Shown: positions 17,428 through 25,462, numbered from the stretch's first letter. The stretch is DNA of 64,000 bases from Devosia sp. 66-22 (GCA_001899065.1 MKUZ01000015.1:1-64000); one strand, 5' to 3'. Notes: generated by a model not told the origin, from the letters alone. Translations and numbers: made by a program.

Positions 17428-17446
17428 ACCGAAAGGCGCTTTCGGA
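17428..17446. repeat. Inverted repeat in the SDR/small-membrane-protein divergent region
   Basis: CCGAAA and TTTCGG flank a short GC-rich centre, making a 6-bp dyad within the 159-bp gap between the divergent SDR gene and the 94-residue membrane protein. It could be an operator. Nothing else notable in the gap apart from a good ribosome site before 17521. Confidence 0.3.
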
Positions 17447-17520
17447 CTGCCCCGCCAGCGCCTAGATTCACCTGTGCGTCGCGGGGGGTGCACTCCGCCA
17501 TAAGCAAGGAGAACCGACTT

Positions 17521-17805
17521 ATGGATTGGGTAGGACTCATTATTCAACTTATCGGCGGTGCGGCCGGCGGAGTAGGCACCGGACGGGTGGCCAAAAACGT
17601 CAGCATCAATCCGACGGTCGACGCGATTGTCGGCCTGATCGGTGGCGCCGGCGGAACCTGGCTGGCCGGGCTGATACCGGCGCTGGCGCCGATGTTGGCC
17701 GGCGGCGGCACGGCCTATGTCGGGCAGGCCGTCACGGGCGTCGTCGGAGGTGGTATCCTGACCGCCATCGTCGGGCTCATCAAGAATATGGCGGCGCCGA
17801 AGTAA
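17521..17805 (+). CDS. Small glycine-rich membrane protein
   Basis: A 94-residue protein. It consists of three hydrophobic stretches (residues 3-20, about 37-60 and 62-88) very rich in Gly and Ala, with GGAAGG, GGAGG, GGGG and GGG runs resembling glycine zippers. AAGGAGAA precedes the ATG at 17521. It probably inserts in the membrane; such zippers appear in pore-forming or oligomeric small proteins, but I see no basis for assigning that. It is divergent from the SDR gene. Confidence 0.8.
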   Translation: MDWVGLIIQLIGGAAGGVGTGRVAKNVSINPTVDAIVGLIGGAGGTWLAGLIPALAPMLAGGGTAYVGQAVTGVVGGGILTAIVGLIKNMAAPK

Positions 17806-17865
17806 GCGCCGCTTTCGAGCAGCCGGGTCGCGGGCAGGCGGCCCGGCATTGAACTGAGTATTGCC

Positions 17866-18792
17866 ATGACCGACACCGCCCGCTCGCCGCAGGACAATGC
17901 GGGGCGCGGTATTCTTCTGGTGCTCGTCGCGATCCTGATCTTCTCGACCCAGGACGCGACCTCGAAGTTCCTTGTCCAGTCCGACGTGTCGCCGTTCCAG
18001 ATGACGATGATGCGGTTCTGGGCGTTCGCGGCCTTCTCGCTGCTGCTCGCCTGGCGACGGGGCGGACTGCGCGACGGTTTCCGCACCCGGCATCCCATGC
18101 TGCAGATTGCCCGCGGGGTGCTGCTGGTCGTCGACATCTGGCTCTACGTGCTGGCGCTGGGCACCGTGCCGCTGGCGGCGGTGCAGTCGATCACGCTGAT
18201 CTATCCGCTGCTGGTGACGCTGTTCGCCATTCCCCTCCTGGGCGAGCGGGTCGGCGCGTTCCGCATCGTCGCGGTGGCGGTGGGCTTTGGCGGTGCACTA
18301 CTGATCGTGCGGCCGGGCGGCGTGCCGCTCGACCTGGGCGTGATCCTCGCCGCCGCGTCCGGTTCGGCCTATGCGCTCTACATCGTGCTGACGCGCAAGG
18401 TCTCGGCGGCGGATTCGCCGACCACCAGCATGGTCTATACCGGGGTAGTGGGGCTGGTGGTGAGCTCGGCCGTCGGAGTGTTCCACTGGCAGATGCTCGA
18501 CGCCACCGCGTTCCTCCTCATCGGCTACATCATGCTCACGGGCGTCGTCGCGCACGGCATGATGATCCTCGCGCTGTCGATGGCACCTGCGAGCGTGCTG
18601 CAGCCGTTCAACTACACGTCGCTGCCGTGGAGCATCCTGTTCAGCATCGTCATCTTCCACGAATCGATCGATGCGATCTCGCTGCTGGGCGCGACGATCA
18701 TCGTGGGGGCGGGGCTTGTGGTGATGGCCCGCGAGCGGCTCAAGAAGGTTCCTTCGGCCGCCGCCGAACCAGCGCTACCAGGAAAAGAATGA
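17866..18792 (+). CDS. EamA/DMT-family permease
   Basis: A 308-residue inner-membrane protein with about ten hydrophobic helices in two EamA repeats of five, each starting with the typical LVAILIFSTQDATSKFL and LGVILAAASGSAYALYIVLTRK patterns. Family members export amino acids or other metabolites; the substrate is not predictable. Its C-terminal coding end overlaps by 53 bases the end of the convergent 77-residue membrane protein gene. Confidence 0.92.
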   Translation: MTDTARSPQDNAGRGILLVLVAILIFSTQDATSKFLVQSDVSPFQMTMMRFWAFAAFSLLLAWRRGGLRDGFRTRHPMLQIARGVLLVVDIWLYVLALGTVPLAAVQSITLIYPLLVTLFAIPLLGERVGAFRIVAVAVGFGGALLIVRPGGVPLDLGVILAAASGSAYALYIVLTRKVSAADSPTTSMVYTGVVGLVVSSAVGVFHWQMLDATAFLLIGYIMLTGVVAHGMMILALSMAPASVLQPFNYTSLPWSILFSIVIFHESIDAISLLGATIIVGAGLVVMARERLKKVPSAAAEPALPGKE

Positions 18793-18973
18793 CCGCGACG
18801 GCGAGGCTGAGCGCGCCGAAAGGCGTGACCGAAACCAGCAGCATGGCGGGGATCAGCGCGTCGAAATCGGTGAAGACGTACTGAACGAGAAGCGCGGGGA
18901 CGATGCCGATGGCGAGCAACACGAGCGCCAGGCGGAGGAGCGCCCGGGCCCAGATGGTCAGTGGGCGCTCCAT
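18740..18973 (-). CDS. Small membrane protein, two TM helices
   Basis: A 77-residue protein with two long hydrophobic helices (about residues 10-30 and 41-67) and a basic C-terminal tail. GGAGG sits 5 bases before the ATG at 18973, a strong reason to accept it. No family recognised. Its 3' end overlaps the EamA gene by 53 bases on the opposite strand, which makes the last codons less certain. Confidence 0.7.
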   Translation of the reverse strand: MERPLTIWARALLRLALVLLAIGIVPALLVQYVFTDFDALIPAMLLVSVTPFGALSLAVAVILFLVALVRRRPKEPS

Positions 18974-19059
18974 CTTGCCTCCGAGGTCTTGAAACCGGGG
19001 CGCGTCGTGGGCACGTTACACGCGGTTCCGACAGACGCCGACACGAAAGGGTGCCCGCG

Positions 19060-19500
19060 ATGCCGATCATCATTGAGATTGCCCTGGCCCTCATCCTGGT
19101 CGGCGGCGTTGTCCACTACATGACCCGCAGCCGCAGGCTGACCGACCGCGGCACGATGCTCGACCGGCGCGTCGACGCCTATATCGAGACGATCCGCCGC
19201 GAGGGCACCAACAAGGAGCTGGTGGCGATGAGCGACAGCGAGTTGCGCGACCTGCTGCAGTCGAGCGCGCACAATCTCAAGGTGCAGCGCGACCGTCGCA
19301 TGTATCTGCTGTTCGGCGGCGTGCTGGTGGGCCTGATCGGGGCGATCCTGGTGGCCACGGAAGAGGGCACGCGCGGCTTCGGCATCGCGCTGCTGGTGGC
19401 GGCCGTGGTGCTTTACGGCATGAACGAGTTTCTCGGCCGGCAGATGGTGGCGCCGCTCGAGCAGAAGGGCATCGACGTCGAGCGGCTGCGCGTCGAATAG
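19060..19500 (+). CDS. Membrane protein with central cytoplasmic helix, unknown
   Basis: A 146-residue protein. An N-terminal TM helix (residues 2-20) is followed by a charged amphipathic stretch (DRRVDAYIETIRREG, ELRDLLQSSAHNLKVQRDRR) and two more TM helices near residues 85-105 and 107-125. ATG 19060 has AAGGG upstream. No family recognised. Convergent with the 74-residue membrane protein that follows. Confidence 0.8.
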   Translation: MPIIIEIALALILVGGVVHYMTRSRRLTDRGTMLDRRVDAYIETIRREGTNKELVAMSDSELRDLLQSSAHNLKVQRDRRMYLLFGGVLVGLIGAILVATEEGTRGFGIALLVAAVVLYGMNEFLGRQMVAPLEQKGIDVERLRVE

Positions 19501-19502
19501 GT

Positions 19503-19727
19503 TCACAGCCGCCGCATCCTCCCCACGACGAAGACGATCGCACCCACGGCGACGAGCAGCAGCGGCGCGATGACCAGCAGCGAAAGCAGATTGCCGTCGA
19601 GGTGGAGCGGGTGGCCCGGCTCCTCCATGCGCGACAGGCCGTATTGCTCGAGGGTGAACAGGCCCATGCCGAGCAGCACGAGCGTGGACGCGAGCTTGAC
19701 GTAGGGCTTGGGTCCCTGGGTGGCCAT
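19503..19727 (-). CDS. Small membrane protein, two TM helices
   Basis: A 74-residue protein with two hydrophobic helices (residues 11-28 and 47-69) and a short polar loop between. The sequence GGGAGAC precedes the ATG at 19727. It ends 2 bp from the convergent 146-residue membrane protein. Function unknown. Confidence 0.75.
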   Translation of the reverse strand: MATQGPKPYVKLASTLVLLGMGLFTLEQYGLSRMEEPGHPLHLDGNLLSLLVIAPLLLVAVGAIVFVVGRMRRL

Positions 19728-19830
19728 GATCGTCTCCCGATGGTGCAACAGATAGGCCGTTGTCCGGCAAACGGCAACGCCGGCCCCCCCCGCGAGGGAG
19801 ACCGGCGAAGTGTCAGGACAGAGGCCGGGT

Positions 19831-20193
19831 TTAGTTGGTCTGGAGGCAGAAGCTGCCGCCGAACAGGCCCGGGCCGCAGATGGTGAGGTTGACGTCGTCG
19901 CCATCGTCATAGTCGTCATATTCGAGGTCGATCGCCGACTTCTTGACCCAGCCGGCATTGTTGGGGCCGGGCGGGTCGATGCGGAACCAGCCGCCATTGT
20001 TGCTGGTGTAGTTGATGACCTTCACGTAGTCGCCCTCATCGAGATACCACACGGTCGAGGAGCTGGAGGTCCAGCTCTTCTTGACCTTGGTGTCGTAGTT
20101 GACGTGGCCGTAGGTGGCGGCGAACGCCCCGGAGGCGGAGAGGATGAGAGCGGTGGCAGCAATCGCACCGGTCTTCAGAAGGGAGAGAGCCAT
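19831..20193 (-). CDS. Secreted SH3-like (bacterial) domain protein
   Basis: A 120-residue protein with a signal peptide (hydrophobic stretch ending ASGAFAATYG). The mature sequence is a bacterial SH3-type module (VWYLDEGDYVKVINY, GGWFRI and GWVKKSAIDL), which typically binds peptidoglycan or other ligands. AAGGAA precedes ATG 20193. A related secreted SH3-like gene follows upstream (20292-20648), suggesting tandem duplication of the fold, not of close sequence. Confidence 0.85.
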   Translation of the reverse strand: MALSLLKTGAIAATALILSASGAFAATYGHVNYDTKVKKSWTSSSSTVWYLDEGDYVKVINYTSNNGGWFRIDPPGPNNAGWVKKSAIDLEYDDYDDGDDVNLTICGPGLFGGSFCLQTN

Positions 20194-20291
20194 TTGCGGT
20201 TCCTTTCGGTTGGTGGCAATCACTTGCCTTGACCCGGAAGCTAGTTGGCTCTCTCTGAACGGAGGCTGACGGCCTCGTTTAGGACCGTGTT

Positions 20292-20648
20292 TTAATCAAA
20301 CGGCCAGTGATCGTGGCCGGGCAGGCCGCCCAGCGGGTGCATCGGATCGAAGGAAAACTCGAACGGCGTGACCATCACCTTGGCCGGCGACCCGATGAGG
20401 TAGCTGCCGGGCACCCAGCCGCGCGGACCGCCGTCGAGCTGAACGACGCGGCACCAGCGCGCGAGGCGCGTGCAGCGGTCGAGATAGACGCGCTCCTCGT
20501 CGGCGAGCTTGTCGACGATGGGGGAGCTGGAGCGGGGCTGGGTGTGGACGGCCTGGACGCCCGACGCGCGCGCGGTGGGCCGCTCGGCGAGGGCGGGGGC
20601 CGTCGCGAGGGCGACGATGGCGAGGGCAAGCATGGCGGTGCGGCGCAT
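20292..20648 (-). CDS. Secreted SH3-like domain protein
   Basis: A 118-residue protein with a signal peptide (MLALAIVALATAPALAER) and a short SH3-type module (SGVQAVHTQPRSSSPIVDKLADEERVYLDRC, WCRVVQLDGGPRGWVPGSYL). One Cys pair could form a disulphide in the periplasm. AAGGAG precedes ATG 20648. Probably binds the cell wall; the partner is unknown. Confidence 0.83.
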   Translation of the reverse strand: MRRTAMLALAIVALATAPALAERPTARASGVQAVHTQPRSSSPIVDKLADEERVYLDRCTRLARWCRVVQLDGGPRGWVPGSYLIGSPAKVMVTPFEFSFDPMHPLGGLPGHDHWPFD

Positions 20649-20706
20649 AACGGTCTCCTTGGGCCCGAACGTGCTGCGCCCTTGTATCGCGGTTTTGCGG
20701 CGACCG

Positions 20707-20934
20707 TCAGACCTTTGGCGGCGGTTCGGTGGGATCGTCGACGCGGGGAATGGGCGTGAGGTCCATTTCGTTCTCGATCGCCCGGTCGACCAGCCCGATG
20801 GCGGTTTCGATCTCCGTGAAGCGCCGCAGCGCAGTGTCGAGGTTGGAATCGGTGGCGGCGGCGCGGCGCGCGTCGACGAGGCGGTCGCGGAAGGCCTTGA
20901 GATCGGTGACGTACTGGCTTTCGGGACGCGACAT
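20707..20934 (-). CDS. Small helical protein of unknown function
   Basis: A 75-residue hydrophilic protein, mostly predicted helix (KAFRDRLVDARRAAATDSNLDT, FTEIETAIGLVDRAIENEM) with a Pro-rich tail. Shares the general layout (helical, with a paired-helix pattern) of the tandem proteins at 21084 and 21832 but not obvious sequence. ATG 20934 has GGAG upstream. No family recognised. Confidence 0.65.
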   Translation of the reverse strand: MSRPESQYVTDLKAFRDRLVDARRAAATDSNLDTALRRFTEIETAIGLVDRAIENEMDLTPIPRVDDPTEPPPKV

Positions 20935-21083
20935 GGGGGCTCCGCGGAGAACGTGTCTGGCTAAAGCCGCGACGGGCCGCGCGGGTTCCCGGCGGGAGGC
21001 GGATTTCGGCGCGATTTGGGGGTTGGATCGGCGGCGCGATGGTGGTCTGATGGCGCGGGGGTCGCCTGAGCCAGGAGACCGAG

Positions 21084-21401
21084 ATGCAATCACACAATCC
21101 CAATGCCGTGGTGCGCGAGGCGCTGCAGCCGACGATGAGCCAGTTCAACAGCTGGCGCGCGGATCTGGCGACATTTGCGGTGCGGGCCGAGCGGCACGCC
21201 GGCGACCGCGACCGGCGGGCGATGCTCGAGCGGTGCGCCGCGATCGAGGACGAGCTGCGCGCGGCGCGCACCGACATCATCATCGAGCTGGCGGAGGCGC
21301 CGCGCAATATCGCCGGACACAGCCGCGTCGCCGATGTCGAGAAGGCGCTCGACAACATCGAAGCCGCGCTCCGCGACGTGCGGCGGCGGCTCAGGCACTG
21401 A
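21084..21401 (+). CDS. Small coiled-coil protein, paralogue of the 21832 gene
   Basis: A 105-residue helical protein. Residues from about 50 to the end (LERCAAIEDELRAARTDIIIEL, APRNIAGHSRVADVEKALDNIEA) are closely shared with the gene at 21832. The pattern suggests a pair of long helices with an A-P-x-x-x-x-GHSRV turn. AGGAG lies before ATG 21084. Function unknown; conservation of the GHSRV-xDVEkALDNIEA segment between the two copies argues it is a real gene. Confidence 0.8.
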   Translation: MQSHNPNAVVREALQPTMSQFNSWRADLATFAVRAERHAGDRDRRAMLERCAAIEDELRAARTDIIIELAEAPRNIAGHSRVADVEKALDNIEAALRDVRRRLRH

Positions 21402-21565
21402 ACGCCGGCGTGAGCGCGACTGCGACGCCAAGTGTGGCGATGGCGTGGCCGCGCCGACGAGGCGGGAACGGTGCCGGAAGCACATTCCAGCCGCGGAGGC
21501 GCGCGATCGGCCTTTGCGATCAGGGCCTTGCGGCGCGTCCGCGATGGGCGGGCGGGCATTAACAT

Positions 21566-21601
21566 TTGACAATAGCTATTGGCGGCCGGACGTGGTGTGC
21601 T
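21566..21601. promoter_or_regulatory. TTGACA-type box overlapping a 12-bp palindrome
   Basis: TTGACA at 21566-21571 overlaps the perfect palindrome CAATAGCTATTG at 21570-21581. No clear -10 box was found at the correct spacing, so this may be an operator. It lies about 155 bp upstream of the 33-residue membrane peptide and its coupled paralogue gene. Confidence 0.4.
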
Positions 21602-21733
21602 GGACATAGACCGGAGCGGCTGCCGATTTGCATTCGGCATGGCACATCGTTCTCCGGGCGCCTCCTGCGCAATGATCGGGACTCTGCCACCTGCACAACC
21701 GTGCGGCGGTCCTCGAACGGCACGGAGGTTCCG

Positions 21734-21835
21734 ATGCCCGCTCTCAACTGGTTTGTTGCCACCCTCATCGTGCTGCTGCTGTGCGGCCTCGCGATTGCCG
21801 CGCCGCTGATGCTCGGCATGGTGGCCGCCGCATGA
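21734..21835 (+). CDS. 33-residue single-pass membrane peptide
   Basis: A very small gene below the usual length cut-off. The product starts MPALNWF and is almost entirely one hydrophobic helix rich in Leu, Val, Ala. A perfect GGAGG lies 5 bases before ATG 21734. Its stop overlaps the start of the 116-residue paralogue gene (ATGA), which suggests translational coupling. Single-pass peptides of this kind can be toxins or regulators of membrane proteins; no evidence selects one. Confidence 0.7.
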   Translation: MPALNWFVATLIVLLLCGLAIAAPLMLGMVAAA

Positions 21836-22182
21836 TGCAGCTCGAGGAACAGCCGCGGCGGCGGCGCGTGATGGATACCTCCAATGGCGAGGCGCGGCGC
21901 GCCGTGGCCGAGACTGTGGCACGGTTCAGCTTCTGGCGGCTCGACCTGGCGCGCTTCTCGGCGCTGGCAGAACGGCGTTTTACCGCAGACGACCGCAACA
22001 CGATGCTGGCGCGCTGCGCCGAGATCGAGGCGGAGCTGCTGGCGGCGCGGACCGAGCTGATCGTCGGCCTGGCCGAAGCCCCGCAGCGCGTTTCGGGACA
22101 CAGCCGCGTCGTCGATGTGGAGCGCGCGCTCGACAATATCGAAGCAAGCGTGAAGCAGCTGCGCGGGAAGCTGACGCAGTAG
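21832..22182 (+). CDS. Small coiled-coil protein, paralogue of the 21084 gene
   Basis: A 116-residue helical protein closely related to the 105-residue protein at 21084; the shared core runs from LARCAEIEAELLAARTELIVGL through APQRVSGHSRVVDVERALDNIEAS. The start is one of two adjacent ATGs (21832 or 21835), overlapping the preceding membrane peptide stop. Together they look like a recent tandem duplication with a membrane peptide inserted. Function unknown. Confidence 0.8.
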   Translation: MMQLEEQPRRRRVMDTSNGEARRAVAETVARFSFWRLDLARFSALAERRFTADDRNTMLARCAEIEAELLAARTELIVGLAEAPQRVSGHSRVVDVERALDNIEASVKQLRGKLTQ

Positions 22183-22632
22183 CGCACGGGCGAGCGCCGG
22201 CATGCGGGTGGAGGGGAGGGGCCTGCCACCAGCCTTTCTGGCCGTCTCCGGCGGGGAGGATCGCGGACGGGGCGCGCTCTGCGCCTCTATGGTGGTGCCA
22301 TCCCGTGCGAGGGGACGGCGCCGGCCCCGCGAGGGGCACGGCAAGACGCAGAACGCGCCCCGCTACCTGAGGGGGACCCGGGCACCAGCGGTGAGCGCCG
22401 TGATCAAGCCACGGCAGTCCCGCGAGGAACCCTGAGCTGCGCGGCCGCAGCTCCCCCAGGCCGCCCCCGGCCCGTCCGTCTCGGGCCCGCGAAATCGAGG
22501 GCAGGAGGGGAGAATAGCACGGCCGCGGACGACGGGGATAAGTCGGAGAAATAAGTCCGGAGGCGCCAGGAATCTCAGGGCTTTGCGGGGACAATTTCCG
22601 GTCACTTTCGCTGCCGGCGGCGCCGACTGCGC
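22183..22632. other. 450-bp intergenic region with a hairpin and repeat copy A
   Basis: No gene is supported here. Reading frames exist on both strands but are GC-driven. It contains a perfect hairpin GAGCTGCG-CGGC-CGCAGCTC at about 22434-22453 with no T-run after it, and at about 22529-22606 a copy of an imperfect repeat also present upstream of the next gene. Confidence 0.5.
22529..22606. repeat. Imperfect ~75-bp repeat, copy A
   Basis: This stretch aligns without gaps, base by base in long patches, with 23089-23164: shared pieces include TAAGTCGG, CAGG, TTTGCGGGG and GGTCACTT. The two copies flank the 131-residue gene at 22633-23028 in the same orientation. It could be a duplicated upstream region. 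Confidence 0.55.
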
Positions 22633-23028
22633 TCAGCGGGCGCGCGCGTCCGTCAGAGCGAGCATCTGGCCCTCGGCGTGCCAGGTGATGGCCTCGAGCG
22701 GGGTGGCGGGGACGGCGTGGCGGCGGCGGAAGGTCGTGGCCTGCTGCGCCGCCAGCGCGAGGCGCGCGGCGAGGCCGGCATGGGTGACCGGCGGGTGCAG
22801 CGGCAGCGGCGCCGGAGCGCCGAGCCATCTTGCGATCGGCGCGGAGGCCCGCAGCGCCCGGCGGGCGAGCGCCAGCAGATCGGCCGGCACGGGCGCATCG
22901 GGCCGCGACTTCGCCAGCGGCGCGACGATGTCGGCCAGAGGCTCGAGCTGCGCACTCGCCAGCTCGCAGGCGCGCAGGAGTTTTGCGGTGAGTTTAGAGG
23001 CGATGGCGGGGTGGTCGGTGTCGATCAT
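22633..23028 (-). CDS. Hypothetical alanine-rich protein flanked by repeats
   Basis: A 131-residue protein, Ala/Leu/Arg rich with many short helices. No motif or family recognised. The ATG at 23028 has no strong ribosome site nearby. It is accepted because its coding pattern is uniform and it sits between two related ~75-bp repeats, which suggests a repeated or mobile unit. It could also be a non-functional frame. Confidence 0.5.
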   Translation of the reverse strand: MIDTDHPAIASKLTAKLLRACELASAQLEPLADIVAPLAKSRPDAPVPADLLALARRALRASAPIARWLGAPAPLPLHPPVTHAGLAARLALAAQQATTFRRRHAVPATPLEAITWHAEGQMLALTDARAR

Positions 23029-23088
23029 TGGTCTACTCCGGGCGGGATGCCCGGGAGCAGTTTACGACAGGCGCGGGGGGACGTGCGT

Positions 23089-23164
23089 AAGTCGGGGAAT
23101 TTCGAGCGGAGATACCAGGCGGCGCAGGGGTTTGCGGGGGTTGTGTTTGGTCACTTGCTTCGTG
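23089..23164. repeat. Imperfect ~75-bp repeat, copy B
   Basis: Copy B lies upstream of the start of the gene at 22633-23028 and matches copy A at 22529-22606 over its whole length. In the minus-strand sense it begins with GTGACC, and short frames in both copies keep similar residues (for instance PRK and RL), but no convincing gene can be called. Confidence 0.55.
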
Positions 23165-23189
23165 ATTCCGCATCGGGCGGGCGCTACCG

Positions 23190-23295
23190 CCCCCTTCCGT
23201 CATGGCCGGGCGAAGACCCGGCCACCCAGCCGGGCGCATCTCTAGAGGAGGATTTCGTTGGGTCCCCGGGTCAAGCCCGGGGATGACGGCCGAAG
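23190..23295. repeat. Dispersed palindromic (REP-like) repeat element
   Basis: Two GC-rich inverted arms, CGTCATGGCCGGGCGAAG...GACCCGGCCA and GGGTCCCCGGGTCAAGCCCGGGGATGACGG, are typical of the dispersed intergenic REP-like elements seen throughout alphaproteobacterial chromosomes. It borders the low-GC island on one side. Confidence 0.6.
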
Positions 23296-23329
23296 GGCTG
23301 GTGCAAGCGGGCGACTGCGCGCTTAGAGG

Positions 23330-23578
23330 TCAGCCGGGGCTGTATCTGGGGCCGCGGTCGGCGTTGTCGGGCTTGGGCTCGGGATGGCCGGTGTGGATCG
23401 CGGGGTTGGGGCGGATGTCGAGATAGCGCGGGGTGGCCGATGGGCTTCCTCGCGCACTGTCGCTCGCGCCCTGTCGGTCGCGAGGCCCAACCGCTGTGCT
23501 GCCGCGCGGGTTCTGGTCGCCGCCATAGGGATGCCCCTCGTCGGAGGGATGCGGGTCGCTGTCGGTGACCGGCGGCAC
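23330..23578 (-). CDS. Possible small Pro/Asp-rich hydrophilic protein
   Basis: An 82-residue frame starting at GTG 23578 with an acidic, proline-rich, disordered composition (VTDSDPHPSDEGHPYGG and similar), unlike the basic composition of antisense noise. Codons continue upstream in the same frame to a TAG and include a similarly disordered stretch, so the true N-terminus may have been cut by the neighbouring island. No family recognised. Confidence 0.4.
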   Translation of the reverse strand: MPPVTDSDPHPSDEGHPYGGDQNPRGSTAVGPRDRQGASDSARGSPSATPRYLDIRPNPAIHTGHPEPKPDNADRGPRYSPG

Positions 23579-23680
23579 GGTGTCCGGAGGCGCGGGCGCA
23601 GGATGGGAGTCGCTGATCCCGGCGTGCGACTACGTCGTCGCGCACTCAATGCTGGACCCGCTGCAGCCGGCGCAGGTGTG

Positions 23681-25462
23681 TCAACTCACGTAGCGCTGGA
23701 CAAACGTCGCGAGGTCGTTTGGTTGCACCTCTTTTACCTGGGCGCCTATTCGCTGATAGAACTTTGAGTCGTAGAGACTGGGCTGGCCCGTACCGACGAC
23801 CTCGAAGACATATATCGTCTTGTCGTAGTATCGGACCGCCTTCAGATGGGTGGCGATGTAGGAGCGCAGCGGCTCACTAAGCTTGGACTTGGAAACCTTG
23901 TCACTGACCAATTGGAACAGCTCATCGAGACTCTTGCCCAGCTTTTGAGCCTCGTGTTCCACACCGGTCAGCTTAAACCTGTCGAAGATTAGCGACGATA
24001 TCCCATAGGCGGCCTCGAGCTTGGCGGTGGTTTCGACGTCGTCTGCCACGCCAACCAAGACGTAGCCTTTGTGCCCCTTTCCAATGTTGGAGATTGCCGC
24101 ACAGGTCTTCATGATCTTCTCGAATGAACGATCGTCAAACGTCCCGTCACTTATCGAGACAAAACCTTGCTTGAAGTCATAGGCAGCCTGTTCGGTGTAG
24201 GACTGGCTAAGCAGGTTTTCGAGTTGAGTGATCCAATGGACCATAGCGGGGTCGATGCCTTCAGACGGTCCGAATGCCTTTTGAATAACCCCAATGACTT
24301 GCTCGATGGACGTCTGCCTATTCTCGGCACCCGACCGACCACCTTCTTGGACCGAGAAGGTGTCGCCAAGACCCTGAAGCGCGCTGGCTAGGAGCTTGCG
24401 ATCATTTACCTGCAGGTTCTTCTTCACGATAAGCTCGTGAAGAGCTAGGAATATGACTTGGAAGTACCGCGGAACTGGATTCTTCGCTGCGGCGAACAGC
24501 AACTGAGCGAACGTCTTCCCTCCAGCGACGAGAGTCAGTTTCAGCTGGTCTAAGGTCCTTTGAAAGTCGGCGATCACTAGATCTGGAGTTCGCTTGCGAA
24601 CGGCTTTCTCCATTGCTTCGAAACGCTCTGCACTCGCGGCATCTTCAGACATGCCGTAGTACTCGTCCAGAAGCTCCGTTCTGGAAGACACGGCCCTGTC
24701 GCTGACCATGTATGCGACGAGGTCAGCAACTAGTTCTTCATCGCGACTTTGCCTCACGTGCTCCTTCGAAAGGATGCCCTGCTTTACCCAAAAGAGCTCG
24801 TCAACATCGATCCCGTAGTCCAGTTCCCTGTTAGTGATGCTAATCGCCTGCATTTCATTCAGGCGCAGCACGTCGGAATGAGAGTCGTCGCCGCGAACTT
24901 TCGCTGACACCCGCCGTACGACGGTGGCAAAAAAGTCAACCGACCCCGCCGATCGGATCTCTTGTCTTGAGAGCTGGCGACCACCGGAATTGATGCGCCG
25001 GAATACCGTGTCGACGGCAGTGTCGTCGGTGAACTCGTAGATCGACAGGGGGAGGAGATACGACGCAATCCGCACGCACGTCGTGCGATCAAGCGGAGGC
25101 TCTTTCTGGGCTAGTCTGCCGCTGTCCAGCGCCGATTTCGTTGTGGCCATGGTGTTCAAGTCAAAGTAGTGGCCGTCCACTGCAAAACGGTTCTCAATGA
25201 ACGAAACGATGGCGTCCAACCGCTGCATGCCGTCGATTATCTCAAGAAGATTGTCCGCGGTCTTGGAATCCTCAGCCAAGAGGACGATTGGGACTGGGTA
25301 CCCCTTGATAATCGAGTCAATGAAGGCACGTTTTTCATCCAGCGTCCAAATCAGTTTGCGCTGATACCGTCGATTCACGAGGTAGCGTCGCTCGCTAAAG
25401 TTGCCATATACGCGCTCGACCGCTTCTCCGCGGACCGTCAAGTCAGGTGTAGCCGCCGGCAT
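23681..25462 (-). CDS. DUF262 protein fused to an AlbA_2-like C-terminal domain
   Basis: A 593-residue protein. The N-terminal domain is DUF262-like: RRYQR and W (residues 32-39), the P-V-P-I-V-L segment, DGMQR (77-81, where most family members have DGQQR) and FRRINSGGRQLSRQEIR (154-170). The C-terminal part from about 415 resembles AlbA_2/Schlafen: FKQG (430-433), MKTCAAISNIGKGHKGYVLVGVADD (about 451-475) and a final KFYQRIGAQVKEV. DUF262 is found in GmrSD-type modification-dependent restriction systems and in other defence proteins; the exact activity here is inference. The start follows GGGGGAA. Its GC is visibly lower than the rest, suggesting horizontal transfer. It stands alone, without obvious partner genes. 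Confidence 0.88.
   Translation of the reverse strand: MPAATPDLTVRGEAVERVYGNFSERRYLVNRRYQRKLIWTLDEKRAFIDSIIKGYPVPIVLLAEDSKTADNLLEIIDGMQRLDAIVSFIENRFAVDGHYFDLNTMATTKSALDSGRLAQKEPPLDRTTCVRIASYLLPLSIYEFTDDTAVDTVFRRINSGGRQLSRQEIRSAGSVDFFATVVRRVSAKVRGDDSHSDVLRLNEMQAISITNRELDYGIDVDELFWVKQGILSKEHVRQSRDEELVADLVAYMVSDRAVSSRTELLDEYYGMSEDAASAERFEAMEKAVRKRTPDLVIADFQRTLDQLKLTLVAGGKTFAQLLFAAAKNPVPRYFQVIFLALHELIVKKNLQVNDRKLLASALQGLGDTFSVQEGGRSGAENRQTSIEQVIGVIQKAFGPSEGIDPAMVHWITQLENLLSQSYTEQAAYDFKQGFVSISDGTFDDRSFEKIMKTCAAISNIGKGHKGYVLVGVADDVETTAKLEAAYGISSLIFDRFKLTGVEHEAQKLGKSLDELFQLVSDKVSKSKLSEPLRSYIATHLKAVRYYDKTIYVFEVVGTGQPSLYDSKFYQRIGAQVKEVQPNDLATFVQRYVS

Noticed and set aside
22202..22605. Short frames on both strands in the gap before the 131-residue gene
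   Set aside because: Low-complexity, no ribosome site; likely GC-driven, apart from the repeat copy noted separately.
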